DNA of 19,458 nt, from positions 1-19,458 of the forward strand of contig JAEZGQ010000166.1 in assembly GCA_023416895.1 (NCBI GenBank), in the 5' to 3' direction. A program made the translations under genes and the position numbers. The DNA is from Bacillota bacterium. Lineage in GTDB: Bacteria; Bacillota; Clostridia; Christensenellales; CAG-138. Positions 9,085 to 15,795 of the stretch are shown one piece after another; positions within the stretch are counted from its first letter, which is position 1, and each line of letters starts with the position of its first letter. The notes beneath the pieces are model-generated. The model saw nothing but the letters and a program-made list of their open reading frames with translations. It did no database searches and was not told the DNA's origin.

Positions 9085-9573
9085 ATGGCCGGTGAAAAAA
9101 GCGCTCGCAAGGAACAGTATGAGCGGCTGGATAAAGTGATTGAACAATGGAAAAACGAGCAGGGCGGGCTATTGCCCATCATGCAGCATGCGCAGGAATA
9201 CCTGGGTTGCCTTGACGCCGAGGTACAGGAATACATTTCCAAAAAAACAGGCGAGTCCGTAAGCACCATTTACGGCGTCGCAACGTTTTATTCGCTGTTC
9301 ACCCTGCAACCCAAGGGTAAGTTCAAAATTGGGCTTTGCCTTGGAACCGCCTGCTATGTGCGCGGCGCGCAGGCCGTGATCGATGAACTCTCCAAACAGC
9401 TCAAAATCGAGGTCGGGCAAACCACCTCAGACGGCCTCTTTACGCTTGATGCTACGCGGTGCATCGGCTGCTGCGGCCTTGCCCCCGCCATGATGGTGAA
9501 CGACGAGGTCTTCGGCAGGCTCGTTCCCTCCGATGTTACGGGCATCCTCGACCATTTCCGCAAGGAAGCGTAA
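9085..9573 (+). CDS. nuoE: NuoE/HndA-like [2Fe-2S] thioredoxin-fold subunit of an NAD(P)H-linked oxidoreductase
   Basis: 162 residues, the normal size for the 24-kDa subunit family (NuoE, HndA, HydC). The four cluster ligands are visible: Cys85 and Cys90 in GLCLGTACY (C-x4-C) and Cys126 and Cys130 in RCIGCCGLAP (C-x3-C). The N-terminal half is the usual helical bundle with the conserved YGVATFYSLF segment. The protein passes single electrons between the flavin subunit and partner iron-sulfur proteins in the cytoplasm. AAAGGAGG stands 12 bases before the ATG. It heads a four-gene operon whose order (NuoE-like, ATPase-like, HndB-like, NuoF-like) is the arrangement found with Clostridia electron-bifurcating [FeFe]-hydrogenases, so HndA/HydC describes its role better than a respiratory complex I name. 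Confidence 0.93.
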   Translation: MAGEKSARKEQYERLDKVIEQWKNEQGGLLPIMQHAQEYLGCLDAEVQEYISKKTGESVSTIYGVATFYSLFTLQPKGKFKIGLCLGTACYVRGAQAVIDELSKQLKIEVGQTTSDGLFTLDATRCIGCCGLAPAMMVNDEVFGRLVPSDVTGILDHFRKEA

Positions 9574-9580
9574 GAATCGT

Positions 9581-10144
9581 ATGATCATGAAGGAGATTTC
9601 GCTCCATCTGCTCGACATCGTGCAAAATTCGCTGTCGGCGGGCGCAAATCTCATTGAAGTTTCCGTCAAAATCAATACAGACGACGATCTTTTGACCGTA
9701 GGCGTTGCCGACAATGGCAGCGGTATGGATGAACAAACCCGTTTGCGCGTAACGAACCCTTTTTATACGTCAAGGGATACGCGCAAGGTCGGCCTCGGAA
9801 TCCCCTTTTTTAAAGAAGGGGCCGAGGGCTGCGGCGGAGATTTCTTTCTAAGCTCCGCGCCGGGGGAAGGCACCAAAATCGGTGCGAGCTACCGCTTGAG
9901 CCATATCGACAGGCCGCCGCTTGGAGATATGGCACAAACCATGCTTACGCTTTGCGTCTGCAATGAGGACGTAAGTTTCGTACTGCGCTATGCGCGTGAC
10001 GATAAGGAATTTATGTTTGACACACGAGAGATACGCCTTGCGCTCGGGGACGGGATTCCCTTCCGCACGCCCGAGGTCATGGAATGGTTAAAAGGGTATC
10101 TTTCCGAGGGAATCGAAGAAGTAAACGGAGGTATGGACGTATGA
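9581..10144 (+). CDS. Histidine-kinase-like ATPase domain protein of the hydrogenase-type operon
   Basis: 187 residues from ATG 9581; an in-frame ATG at 9587 is also possible. Both fall just after the nuoE stop and behind AAGGAAG (9562-9568), so longer upstream frames are discounted. The fold is the GHKL/HATPase_c domain: N-box DIVQNSLSAGA (about residues 13-23), the Asp-Gly motif DNGSGMDE, then GLGIPFFKEG and GEGTKIG as the lid glycine motifs. There is no phospho-acceptor histidine domain, sensor or membrane segment, so it is unlikely to be a conventional sensor kinase and more resembles the anti-sigma-factor type of ATP-binding protein. Homologues recur at this position between NuoE-like and HndB-like genes in Clostridia, but their job is unknown to me. 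The stop overlaps the next start (ATGA, 10141-10144), implying translational coupling. Confidence 0.82.
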   Translation: MIMKEISLHLLDIVQNSLSAGANLIEVSVKINTDDDLLTVGVADNGSGMDEQTRLRVTNPFYTSRDTRKVGLGIPFFKEGAEGCGGDFFLSSAPGEGTKIGASYRLSHIDRPPLGDMAQTMLTLCVCNEDVSFVLRYARDDKEFMFDTREIRLALGDGIPFRTPEVMEWLKGYLSEGIEEVNGGMDV

Positions 10145-10518
10145 AGTCGCTTCAGGAGTTGGAAGCAATCCGCCAAAAAACGCTTGAAACCATCAATCTG
10201 CGCAAAGAACACAATGGTACCCGTATCGTCGTAGGCATGGCTACCTGCGGCATCGCGGCAGGCGCGCGCCCTGTTTTGGCGGCCTTAATGGACGAAGTCG
10301 CGAAGCGTGGACTCGGTGATGTTGTGGTAGCACAAACGGGCTGCATCGGCGTTTGCCGCCTTGAGCCCATTGTTGAAGTATATAAACCCGGCTTGGAAAA
10401 GGTTACATATGTGAAGGTCACCCCCGACATGGTCGGCAGGATCATGACTGAGCACATCGTGAACAACCGCGTCGTTGATGAATACACCATCGGCGCTGCC
10501 GAAGCGAAGAAGCAGTAA
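10141..10518 (+). CDS. hndB: HndB-like (2Fe-2S) ferredoxin domain protein
   Basis: 125 residues from ATG 10141, chosen because GGAGGT (10127-10132) sits 8 bases upstream and the start overlaps the previous stop. The N-terminus MKSLQELEAIR also matches how this family usually begins. It is a thioredoxin-like ferredoxin related to the NuoE C-terminal half: MATCGIAAGARP (Cys36) and TGCIGVCRLEP (Cys68, Cys72). Only three of the four usual cluster ligands are present, since the second position of the first pair is Ala. As I recall it, CGIAAGA is normal for this subfamily, so this is not read as damage. In HndABCD-type NADP-reducing hydrogenases HndB is a small electron-transfer or structural subunit. 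It ends 18 bases before nuoF. Confidence 0.88.
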   Translation: MKSLQELEAIRQKTLETINLRKEHNGTRIVVGMATCGIAAGARPVLAALMDEVAKRGLGDVVVAQTGCIGVCRLEPIVEVYKPGLEKVTYVKVTPDMVGRIMTEHIVNNRVVDEYTIGAAEAKKQ

Positions 10519-10536
10519 GCAAGGGAGGTACAGGCT

Positions 10537-12333
10537 ATGGAATTCTATCGTTCGCAAGTTCTCGTCTGCACGGGAACTGGCTGTTCTTCCTCCAACGCGC
10601 ACGGCATCGTTAAGAGGTTTGAGGAAGAGCTTGCGGCAAACCATATTGAAAAAGAAGTGAAAATCGTACCCACGGGCTGTTTTGGTCTTTGCGAAACCGG
10701 CCCTGTTGTAATCGTTTATCCCGAAGGTTCCTTTTACAGCCACATCAAGATTGAGGATGTTTCGCGCATCGTAAGCGAGCATCTTTTAAAGGGGCGTATT
10801 GTACAGGAGCTTCTTTATAAGGAGAGCATCGCGGAGGATCACAGCATCCGTTCGCTCGATGAGGTTAGCTTTTATAAAAAGCAAAAGCGCGTCGCGCTTC
10901 GCAACTGCGGCGTGATCGACCCCGAAAACATCGATGAGTACATTGCGTTTGACGGGTATAAGGCGCTTGAAAAGTGCCTCACCGAGCTTTCGCGCGATGG
11001 CGTGATCGACATCATCAAAAAGAGCGGCCTTCGTGGGCGCGGGGGCGGAGGTTTCCCCACCGGCCTCAAGTGGCAGTTTGCCAAGGCCAGCGAAAGCGAT
11101 ATCAAATACGTTTGCTGCAACGCCGACGAGGGCGATCCCGGCGCGTTCATGGACAGGAGCGTTCTTGAAGGCGATCCGCATGCGGTGCTCGAAGCAATGG
11201 CCATCGCCGGCTACGCCATCGGCGCGCAGCAGGGCTACATCTATGTCCGTGCGGAATACCCAATCGCTGTCAAACGCCTGCGCATCGCCATCGATCAGGC
11301 GCGCGAATACGGCCTTTTGGGCGACAATATTTTCGAGAGCGGCTTCAATTTCGACATCGACCTGCGCTTGGGTTCCGGCGCGTTCGTGTGCGGCGAGGAA
11401 ACGGCGCTTATGGCTTCCATCGAGGGCAAGCGCGGCGAGCCGCGTCCGCGGCCTCCGTTCCCTGCTGTGAAGGGCCTTTTCGGCAAGCCGACCATCCTCA
11501 ACAACGTGGAAACCTTCGCCAACGTCGGTCAGATCATTCTCAACGGCGCTGAGTGGTTCGCTTCCATGGGCACGGAAAAGAGCAAGGGTACCAAAGTGTT
11601 CGCGCTGGGCGGAAAAATCAACAACACCGGCCTTGTGGAAATTCCCATGGGCACCACGCTGCGCGAGGTCATTTACGAGATCGGCGGAGGCATCCCCAAC
11701 GATCGCAAGTTCAAGGCCGCGCAAACGGGCGGCCCGTCGGGCGGCTGCATTCCCGCGGAACATCTTGACATTCCCATCGATTACGACAACCTCATTGCCA
11801 TCGGCTCCATGATGGGCTCCGGCGGTATGATCGTAATGGATGAAGACAACTGCATGGTCAACATCGCTAAGTTTTTCCTCGAGTTTACGGTGGATGAATC
11901 CTGCGGCAAATGCGCGCCCTGCCGCATCGGCACGCGCAGAATGCTTGAGCTTCTCACCAAAATCACCGATGGACGCGGCGAGGAAGGCGACCTTGAAAAG
12001 CTCGAAACGCTCGCAAAGAACATCAAAGCGGCATCGCTGTGCGGCCTCGGACAGACCGCGCCGAACCCTGTGCTGAGCACCCTGCGCTACTTCCGCGATG
12101 AGTACGAGGCACACATTTACGAAAAGCGCTGCCCCGCAGGCGTATGCAAGGCGCTTCTCAACTACTACATTTTGCCCGATAAGTGCAAAGGCTGCAGCCT
12201 CTGCTCGAAGGTTTGCCCCGTGGGCGCCATCTCCGGCGAGCTCAAAGGCGTTTACAAGATCGACACGAGCAAGTGCATCAAGTGTGGCGCATGCATGGAA
12301 AAATGCAAATTCGGTGCAATCGTCCGCAAGTAA
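10537..12333 (+). CDS. nuoF: NuoF/HndC-like NAD(P)H- and FMN-binding subunit with N-terminal and C-terminal ferredoxin domains
   Basis: 598 residues, the long form typical of hydrogenase HydB/HndC rather than the roughly 430-residue complex I NuoF. The N-terminal thioredoxin-like domain has Cys11, Cys16, Cys48 and Cys52 for a [2Fe-2S] cluster. The flavin and dinucleotide domain shows GLRGRGGGGFPTG (about 162-174) and NADEGDPGAFMDR (about 193-205). SCGKCAPCRIGT (about 453-464) with the later CGLGQTAPNP supplies the next [4Fe-4S] cluster. The C-terminus has two ferredoxin-type [4Fe-4S] motifs, CKGCSLCSKVCP and CIKCGACMEKCK. It oxidises or reduces pyridine nucleotide at FMN and relays electrons. 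GGGAGGT (10523-10529) provides the ribosome binding site. It is the last gene of its operon; a terminator follows and no catalytic hydrogenase gene is nearby. Confidence 0.94.
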   Translation: MEFYRSQVLVCTGTGCSSSNAHGIVKRFEEELAANHIEKEVKIVPTGCFGLCETGPVVIVYPEGSFYSHIKIEDVSRIVSEHLLKGRIVQELLYKESIAEDHSIRSLDEVSFYKKQKRVALRNCGVIDPENIDEYIAFDGYKALEKCLTELSRDGVIDIIKKSGLRGRGGGGFPTGLKWQFAKASESDIKYVCCNADEGDPGAFMDRSVLEGDPHAVLEAMAIAGYAIGAQQGYIYVRAEYPIAVKRLRIAIDQAREYGLLGDNIFESGFNFDIDLRLGSGAFVCGEETALMASIEGKRGEPRPRPPFPAVKGLFGKPTILNNVETFANVGQIILNGAEWFASMGTEKSKGTKVFALGGKINNTGLVEIPMGTTLREVIYEIGGGIPNDRKFKAAQTGGPSGGCIPAEHLDIPIDYDNLIAIGSMMGSGGMIVMDEDNCMVNIAKFFLEFTVDESCGKCAPCRIGTRRMLELLTKITDGRGEEGDLEKLETLAKNIKAASLCGLGQTAPNPVLSTLRYFRDEYEAHIYEKRCPAGVCKALLNYYILPDKCKGCSLCSKVCPVGAISGELKGVYKIDTSKCIKCGACMEKCKFGAIVRK

Positions 12334-12355
12334 AAAAGAACAATCCAAACTTTGG

Positions 12356-12381
12356 GGCCGCGTCTATGGACGCGGCCTTTT
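12356..12381 (+). terminator. Rho-independent terminator after nuoF
   Basis: A perfect 9-bp stem GGCCGCGTC/GACGCGGCC (12356-12364/12369-12377) closes a TATG loop and is followed by TTTT. It lies 22 bases after the nuoF stop and cleanly ends the oxidoreductase operon. Confidence 0.85.
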
Positions 12382-12386
12382 GTGTT

Positions 12387-12395
12387 TGTTATACT
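12387..12395 (+). promoter_or_regulatory. Extended -10 promoter for the dioxygenase gene
   Basis: TGTTATACT (12387-12395) is an extended -10 element (TGn plus TATACT). A -35 box would fall inside the preceding terminator and is not recognisable. Initiation near 12402 would leave a leader of about 65 bases with AAAGGAAG (12451-12458) before the ATG. Confidence 0.45.
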
Positions 12396-12466
12396 GGCTG
12401 TGAAAAAAGCGCACCAACGCGCTGCACCGATTTGTATCGCAGCCAAAACGAAAGGAAGCTGAGCCG

Positions 12467-13237
12467 ATGGAACGTATGCCGGTACTGTTCGTGGGGCATG
12501 GTTCGCCCATGAACGCCATAGAAAACAACGCCTTTACCGAAAAATGGGAGGCTTTGGGCAGGAGCCTGCCGCGACCTAAGGCGATCCTCGCGGTTTCCGC
12601 GCACTGGTTCACCGCCGGTACGAAAGTGACGGATGCCGAAACCCCCAAAATGGTTTACGACATGTACGGCTTCCCGGAGGCGCTTTACCGCGTGAGTTAC
12701 CCTGCGCCGGGTGCGCCCTCGCTCGCGCATAAGGCTAAAGAGCTTTCCGAGGCCGACGTGAAGTTCGACAACACATGGGGGCTCGATCACGGCGCGTGGA
12801 GCGTTTTGTGCCGTATGTACCCCAAAGCCAATATCCCCGTGTTTCAGTTTAGCGTCAACCGGCTTGCGCCCATGGAGGAGCATTACCGCATCGGGCGTGC
12901 GCTCGGGGCGCTACGCGAGGAGGGCGTGTTGATTTTTGGAACCGGAAACGTGGTACACAACCTTGCACGCGTCAACATGTACATGGAGGAGGGCTACCCA
13001 TGGGCGTACGAGTTCGACGCTTACATCAAAAACAGCATCCTTCAAAGAGACGACGAAAAAGTCATTCATTACGAGCGCGCGGGCGCGTGCGCAGCATATG
13101 CGTTTACATCGCCCGATCATTACACGCCGCTTCTTTATACGCTTGGCGCATCGGAAAAGGACGAACCCGTTACGGTGTTCAATGAGGCCTGTGTGTTCGG
13201 TTCTCTTTCCATGACGGGCTATGTGTTTGGCGCATAA
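12467..13237 (+). CDS. ygiD: LigB/DODA-type class III extradiol ring-cleavage dioxygenase family protein (YgiD-like)
   Basis: 256 residues, close to the size of E. coli YgiD (4,5-DOPA extradiol dioxygenase). The metal and catalytic positions of the family are present: His11 in VGHGSPMN, His46 in SAHWF (35 residues apart), His164 in GTGNVVHNL and His218 in SPDHYTPLL, plus the DHGAW segment around residue 108. These proteins are single-domain, cytoplasmic and metal-dependent, and open catechol-type rings with molecular oxygen; many members have no known physiological substrate. ATG 12467 has AAAGGAAG 8 bases upstream; a second ATG follows three codons later. It is monocistronic, lying between a terminator with its own promoter and a long gap. 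In a presumed anaerobe an oxygen-using role is doubtful, so another activity or occasional oxygen exposure is possible. Confidence 0.88.
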   Translation: MERMPVLFVGHGSPMNAIENNAFTEKWEALGRSLPRPKAILAVSAHWFTAGTKVTDAETPKMVYDMYGFPEALYRVSYPAPGAPSLAHKAKELSEADVKFDNTWGLDHGAWSVLCRMYPKANIPVFQFSVNRLAPMEEHYRIGRALGALREEGVLIFGTGNVVHNLARVNMYMEEGYPWAYEFDAYIKNSILQRDDEKVIHYERAGACAAYAFTSPDHYTPLLYTLGASEKDEPVTVFNEACVFGSLSMTGYVFGA

Positions 13238-13290
13238 TCAAGCAATGTTTTTATAACAAGTCCGTTTGATAAGACGCACGTTTGGCGCAT
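13225..13290. repeat. Short direct repeat at the dioxygenase gene end
   Basis: GTTTGGCGCAT occurs at 13225-13235, covering the last codons and part of the stop, and again at 13280-13290. Loosely similar ATGTTT-ATAA blocks follow each copy (near 13245 and 13316). It may be remnants of a small duplication. The gap 13238-13603 otherwise holds this repeat, a terminator at 13471-13495 and a promoter candidate at 13545-13573; no gene is supported there on either strand. Confidence 0.4.
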
Positions 13291-13470
13291 CATTAATACA
13301 AAACAACAATACGTCATGTTTATAAAACACAAAGAAATTGCAGTTCAAAGCTGCTCGATAAATTCCTGTATGCAGATGTGCGGATAGGAACGATGCGCGG
13401 CATTTGTTTTGCTCCGCTGGCCTTCTCCATAAAACAGCAAATTAAAAAGCGTGAATAGCCCGCTATCACG

Positions 13471-13495
13471 ACACGCCGTTTTTGGCGTGTTTTTT
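13471..13495 (+). terminator. Rho-independent terminator in the 13238-13603 gap
   Basis: ACACGCC (13471-13477) pairs with GGCGTGT (13484-13490) around a T-rich six-base loop, followed by TTTTT. It lies 234 bases after the dioxygenase gene, directly after a second imperfect palindrome (GTGAATAGC/GCTATCAC, 13451-13469). It reads as a terminator on the plus strand only. Confidence 0.65.
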
Positions 13496-13544
13496 GTGCA
13501 CAAAAACCCATACTTGGAAAAACCCGATGCTTCCGTTCCGTTTT

Positions 13545-13573
13545 GCATGAGAAAGTACAAAGCGGAGAAACTA
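13545..13573 (+). promoter_or_regulatory. Candidate forespore sigma-F-type promoter of the spoVA operon
   Basis: GCATG (13545-13549), a 14-base spacer and GGAGAAACTA (13564-13573). The -10 agrees at all specified positions with the B. subtilis sigma-F consensus as I recall it (GGnrAnAnTw); the -35 agrees at 4 of 5 (GYWTA) and also fits the sigma-G form (GHATR). The spacer is one base shorter than usual. Initiation near 13580 would lie about 24 bases before the first small ORF. The sigma-G -10 (CATnnTA) is met poorly. Confidence 0.45.
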
Positions 13574-13603
13574 TAAAACAAAATCTTAAAAGTGGAGGGC
13601 AGT

Positions 13604-13783
13604 ATGCTGAAAAAAAGGAAGATTGCGCTGGCGTTGCTTTGCGCGGCACTGCTTTTGGTCATCGGCGCGCTTCTTATTTACAGTGTCTTTCAGGAGCAAA
13701 AACAGCCGAGCGGCGGTTCGCGCTTCGTTTTAGTGGACGCAGCGGCTTTGCCCGCGAAAAGAGGGCTGCTTTATGAGCGATAA
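13604..13783 (+). CDS. Small single-pass membrane protein heading the spoVA operon, function unknown
   Basis: 59 residues from ATG 13604, with GGAGGG (13594-13599) 4 bases upstream; a GTG four codons earlier overlaps that ribosome binding site and is less likely. The protein starts MLKKRKI, then has one strongly hydrophobic segment (about residues 7-30), then a polar tail of about 29 residues ending LPAKRGLLYER. This predicts a short cytoplasmic N-terminus and a single membrane anchor. No known family is recognised. It overlaps the next small ORF by 11 bases and sits where Bacillus spoVA operons have the larger spoVAA and spoVAB genes, to which it shows no obvious resemblance. Its place in the operon suggests expression in the forespore. 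Coding status rests on ribosome binding site, overlap and a transmembrane-like composition. Confidence 0.68.
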   Translation: MLKKRKIALALLCAALLLVIGALLIYSVFQEQKQPSGGSRFVLVDAAALPAKRGLLYER

Positions 13784-13931
13784 AGCGTATGTGAACCTGC
13801 CGGCGGTGGATTTCAACGGCGGTGCGGGCAGCAACAACCCGCTCAACCGCGAAACGCGCTATAAGCCGTACGCGGAAAAAATACGGGCAAATAGGGAGGA
13901 ACAAAGCTGTGGGAAGACCGAAAACGCCTGA
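13773..13931 (+). CDS. Small hydrophilic protein between the leading ORF and spoVAC, function unknown
   Basis: 52 residues from ATG 13773, with GAGGG (13761-13765) 7 bases upstream, inside the previous ORF. The sequence starts MSDKAYVNLPAVDFNGGAGS, is rich in Asn, Gly, Glu, Lys and Arg, has no membrane segment and carries a single Cys near the C-terminus. It overlaps the upstream ORF by 11 bases and runs 23 bases into spoVAC, so the spoVAC ribosome binding site lies within it. That nested layout is typical of translationally coupled operon members. I recognise no family. It could be a small spore protein or a partner of the SpoVA channel, but that is guesswork from position. It might instead be a chance frame that happens to link the two neighbours. 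Confidence 0.55.
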   Translation: MSDKAYVNLPAVDFNGGAGSNNPLNRETRYKPYAEKIRANREEQSCGKTENA

Positions 13932-14364
13932 ACAGCAACGCTATCAGGAGCACGTCAATCAAAAAATACCAAAGAGCAAGGTGGCGCTGCAATGCGTAAA
14001 AGCGTTTGTGGCGGGCGGCATCATCTGTACCATAGGTCAGCTTGTGCATGATTTTGGCGAATATACGCTGATGCTCGACGAAAAGAGCGTTGCGGCCTTT
14101 ACCGCCATGGTGATGGTTTTTTTTGGCGCGACGCTTACTGGTATCGGCGTATACGACAAAATCGGTTCTTGGGCAGGCGCGGGCTCGGTGGTGCCCATTA
14201 CCGGCTTTGCGAATTCCATCGTCGCACCGGCCATGGAGTTTAAACGCGAAGGCTACGTGATGGGCGTCGGTGCGAAGCTTTTCAGCCTCGCGGGGCCAGT
14301 GCTCGTTTACGGCATCAGCGCGTCCATCATCGTAGGGCTTATCGCCTACATCGTCGCAAAGTGA
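13909..14364 (+). CDS. spoVAC: Stage V sporulation protein AC
   Basis: 151 residues from GTG 13909, which is preceded by GGGAGG (13894-13899) at 9-base spacing; starting further upstream would read through the small ORF in another frame. The protein matches SpoVAC throughout: an N-terminal polar segment (TPEQQRYQEHV), GGIICTIGQ, then GIGVYDKIGSWAGAGSVVPITGFANS (cited in parts: GVYDKIG, AGAGSVVPITGF), then EFKREGYVMGVGAKLF and a final hydrophobic helix, for about four membrane segments. SpoVAC is an integral inner-membrane protein of the forespore, needed for uptake of calcium-dipicolinate during sporulation and its release in germination; in B. subtilis it behaves as a mechanosensitive channel. 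It is followed by spoVAD with overlapping or nearly overlapping ends. Confidence 0.95.
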   Translation: MGRPKTPEQQRYQEHVNQKIPKSKVALQCVKAFVAGGIICTIGQLVHDFGEYTLMLDEKSVAAFTAMVMVFFGATLTGIGVYDKIGSWAGAGSVVPITGFANSIVAPAMEFKREGYVMGVGAKLFSLAGPVLVYGISASIIVGLIAYIVAK

Positions 14365-14372
14365 GGCAAGTT

Positions 14373-15413
14373 ATGCAATACAAACGCATCGGCGAGCAAA
14401 CGGTGATGTTCGAGCTGCCGCCAAAGTTGATCTCCTCTGCCGCCATCGTGGGCGATGTAGAGGGAAAAGGCTCTTTGGCCGAGTATTACGACCTTGTTTT
14501 GGAAGACGATACCTGGGGCGAAAAAAGCTGGGAAAAAGCCGAGCGCAAAATGTTTGAAAACAGCGTGCGCATGGCACTTGAAAAGATAAACCTAAGCGCC
14601 AAGGATCTTGACTGCCTTTTGGGCGGAGACCTTTTGAACCAAATCATTTCCGCCAATTATGCTGCACGCGAACTTCGCATTCCCTTTTTGGGTCTGTATG
14701 GCGCATGTTCTACAATGGCACAATCCCTGCTCATCGGCTCGATGATGATCGACGGCGGTTTTGCAAAGCGCGTCGCCTGTACCGCCACAAGCCATTTTTC
14801 AACCGCAGAGCGTCAGTACCGTTTTCCGCTTGAAATGGGAGGGCAAACAACGCCCACCGCGCAGCGCACGGTAACGGGGGCCGGCACGAGCATTCTATGC
14901 GAGGCCAACAGCGTGGGAAGCGCAGTGTTCAAGTCTGTACGCATTATGGGAGGCACCATAGGGCGCGTGGTGGATTTCGGCATCAGCGATGCAAGCAATA
15001 TGGGTGCAGCCATGGCGCCCGCCGCGCGGGATACCTTCCTCGCCCACCTGCAGGATACCGGTCGCACCGCGGACGATTATGACCTTGTGATAACGGGCGA
15101 TCTGGGCAAATTCGGTGCGGAAATGTTTGTGGATCTTTGCGAGGAAAAAGGCGTGAAGGTGGGCGATAAGCACCTCGATTGCGGCAACATCGTGTTTGCC
15201 CCCGAGCAAAAGGTGGATTGCGGAGGGAGCGGCTGCGGCTGCAGCGCGGTGGTGCTCAACGCCTATCTCCTCGGACGTATGGAAGCGGGGGAAATCAATC
15301 GCGTGCTTTTTATGGCGACGGGCGCCCTCATGAGCCCTACCACGGGCTTGCAAAGCGAAAGTATACCGGGCATTGCCCACGGCGTGATCTTGGAAAGAAG
15401 GATGTTGCAATGA
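14373..15413 (+). CDS. spoVAD: Stage V sporulation protein AD
   Basis: 346 residues from ATG 14373. A GTG at 14361 overlaps the spoVAC stop but lacks a ribosome binding site, while ATG 14373 has GTGAGG before it and gives the family-typical N-terminus MQYKRIGEQTV. Conserved blocks: GDLLNQIISANYAARE, GLYGACSTMAQS, a SHFSTAERQYRFPLE segment and TVTGAGTSIL. SpoVAD has a thiolase-like fold without known catalysis and binds dipicolinic acid at the outer face of the spore inner membrane, delivering it to the SpoVA channel. The Cys of GACST sits where thiolases have their nucleophile. Length is normal (B. subtilis about 338). Its TGA overlaps the spoVAE ATG (15410-15413). Confidence 0.96.
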   Translation: MQYKRIGEQTVMFELPPKLISSAAIVGDVEGKGSLAEYYDLVLEDDTWGEKSWEKAERKMFENSVRMALEKINLSAKDLDCLLGGDLLNQIISANYAARELRIPFLGLYGACSTMAQSLLIGSMMIDGGFAKRVACTATSHFSTAERQYRFPLEMGGQTTPTAQRTVTGAGTSILCEANSVGSAVFKSVRIMGGTIGRVVDFGISDASNMGAAMAPAARDTFLAHLQDTGRTADDYDLVITGDLGKFGAEMFVDLCEEKGVKVGDKHLDCGNIVFAPEQKVDCGGSGCGCSAVVLNAYLLGRMEAGEINRVLFMATGALMSPTTGLQSESIPGIAHGVILERRMLQ

Positions 15414-15778
15414 GTTCGTTTATGGATTATTTCTGGGCATTTGTCATAGGCGGGCTGCTCTGCGTGATCGGCCAGCTTCTGTTAAGCTACACAAGGCTTA
15501 CGTCCGCCAGAATTCTTGTGATTTTTGTGACCTCCGGCGTGGTGCTCACCGCGCTTGGGCTTTATGAGCCGCTTGTTGAGCTTGCGGGCGCGGGCGCGAC
15601 TGTGCCGCTTACAGGCTTTGGCTACGCGCTTGGCAAAGGCGCTATCGAAGGTGCGCTTGAGAACGGCATAATTGGCGCTTTTACGGGCGGCATTACGGCG
15701 ACTGCGGGCGGCATCGCGGCGGCGATCTTGTTCGGCTATCTCAACGCCGTCGTCTTTACCCCTAAAACAAAAAAGTAA
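15410..15778 (+). CDS. spoVAE: Stage V sporulation protein AE (SpoVAEb-like)
   Basis: 122 residues from ATG 15410, which overlaps the spoVAD stop as ATGA and has AAGGA (15398-15402) 7 bases before it. Another ATG four codons in (15422) is possible. The family features are clear: FVIGGLLCVIGQLL at the N-terminus, then GVVLTALGLYEPLVELAGAG (cited as GLYEPL and ELAGAGATVPLTGFG), a GAIEGALENG segment and a final membrane helix, for three to four membrane segments. The AGAGATVPLTGFG motif echoes AGAGSVVPITGFA of SpoVAC, in line with the shared ancestry of these channel subunits. It is the last gene of the operon; the AC-AD-AE set is the minimal SpoVA system of Clostridia. Confidence 0.95.
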   Translation: MSSFMDYFWAFVIGGLLCVIGQLLLSYTRLTSARILVIFVTSGVVLTALGLYEPLVELAGAGATVPLTGFGYALGKGAIEGALENGIIGAFTGGITATAGGIAAAILFGYLNAVVFTPKTKK

Positions 15779-15795
15779 AGTGCCTTTTCGAGCAG

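Noticed and set aside
10786..12348. A 520-codon open frame on the minus strand, antisense to nuoF
   Set aside because: It lies opposite a clearly conserved gene, its protein is an Ala/His/Val-rich shadow with no recognisable motif, and long antisense frames are expected with this codon usage.
13320..13662. Two overlapping minus-strand frames in the gap before the spoVA operon
   Set aside because: They cross a plus-strand terminator and the spoVA promoter region, lack a convincing start signal and show no recognisable family.
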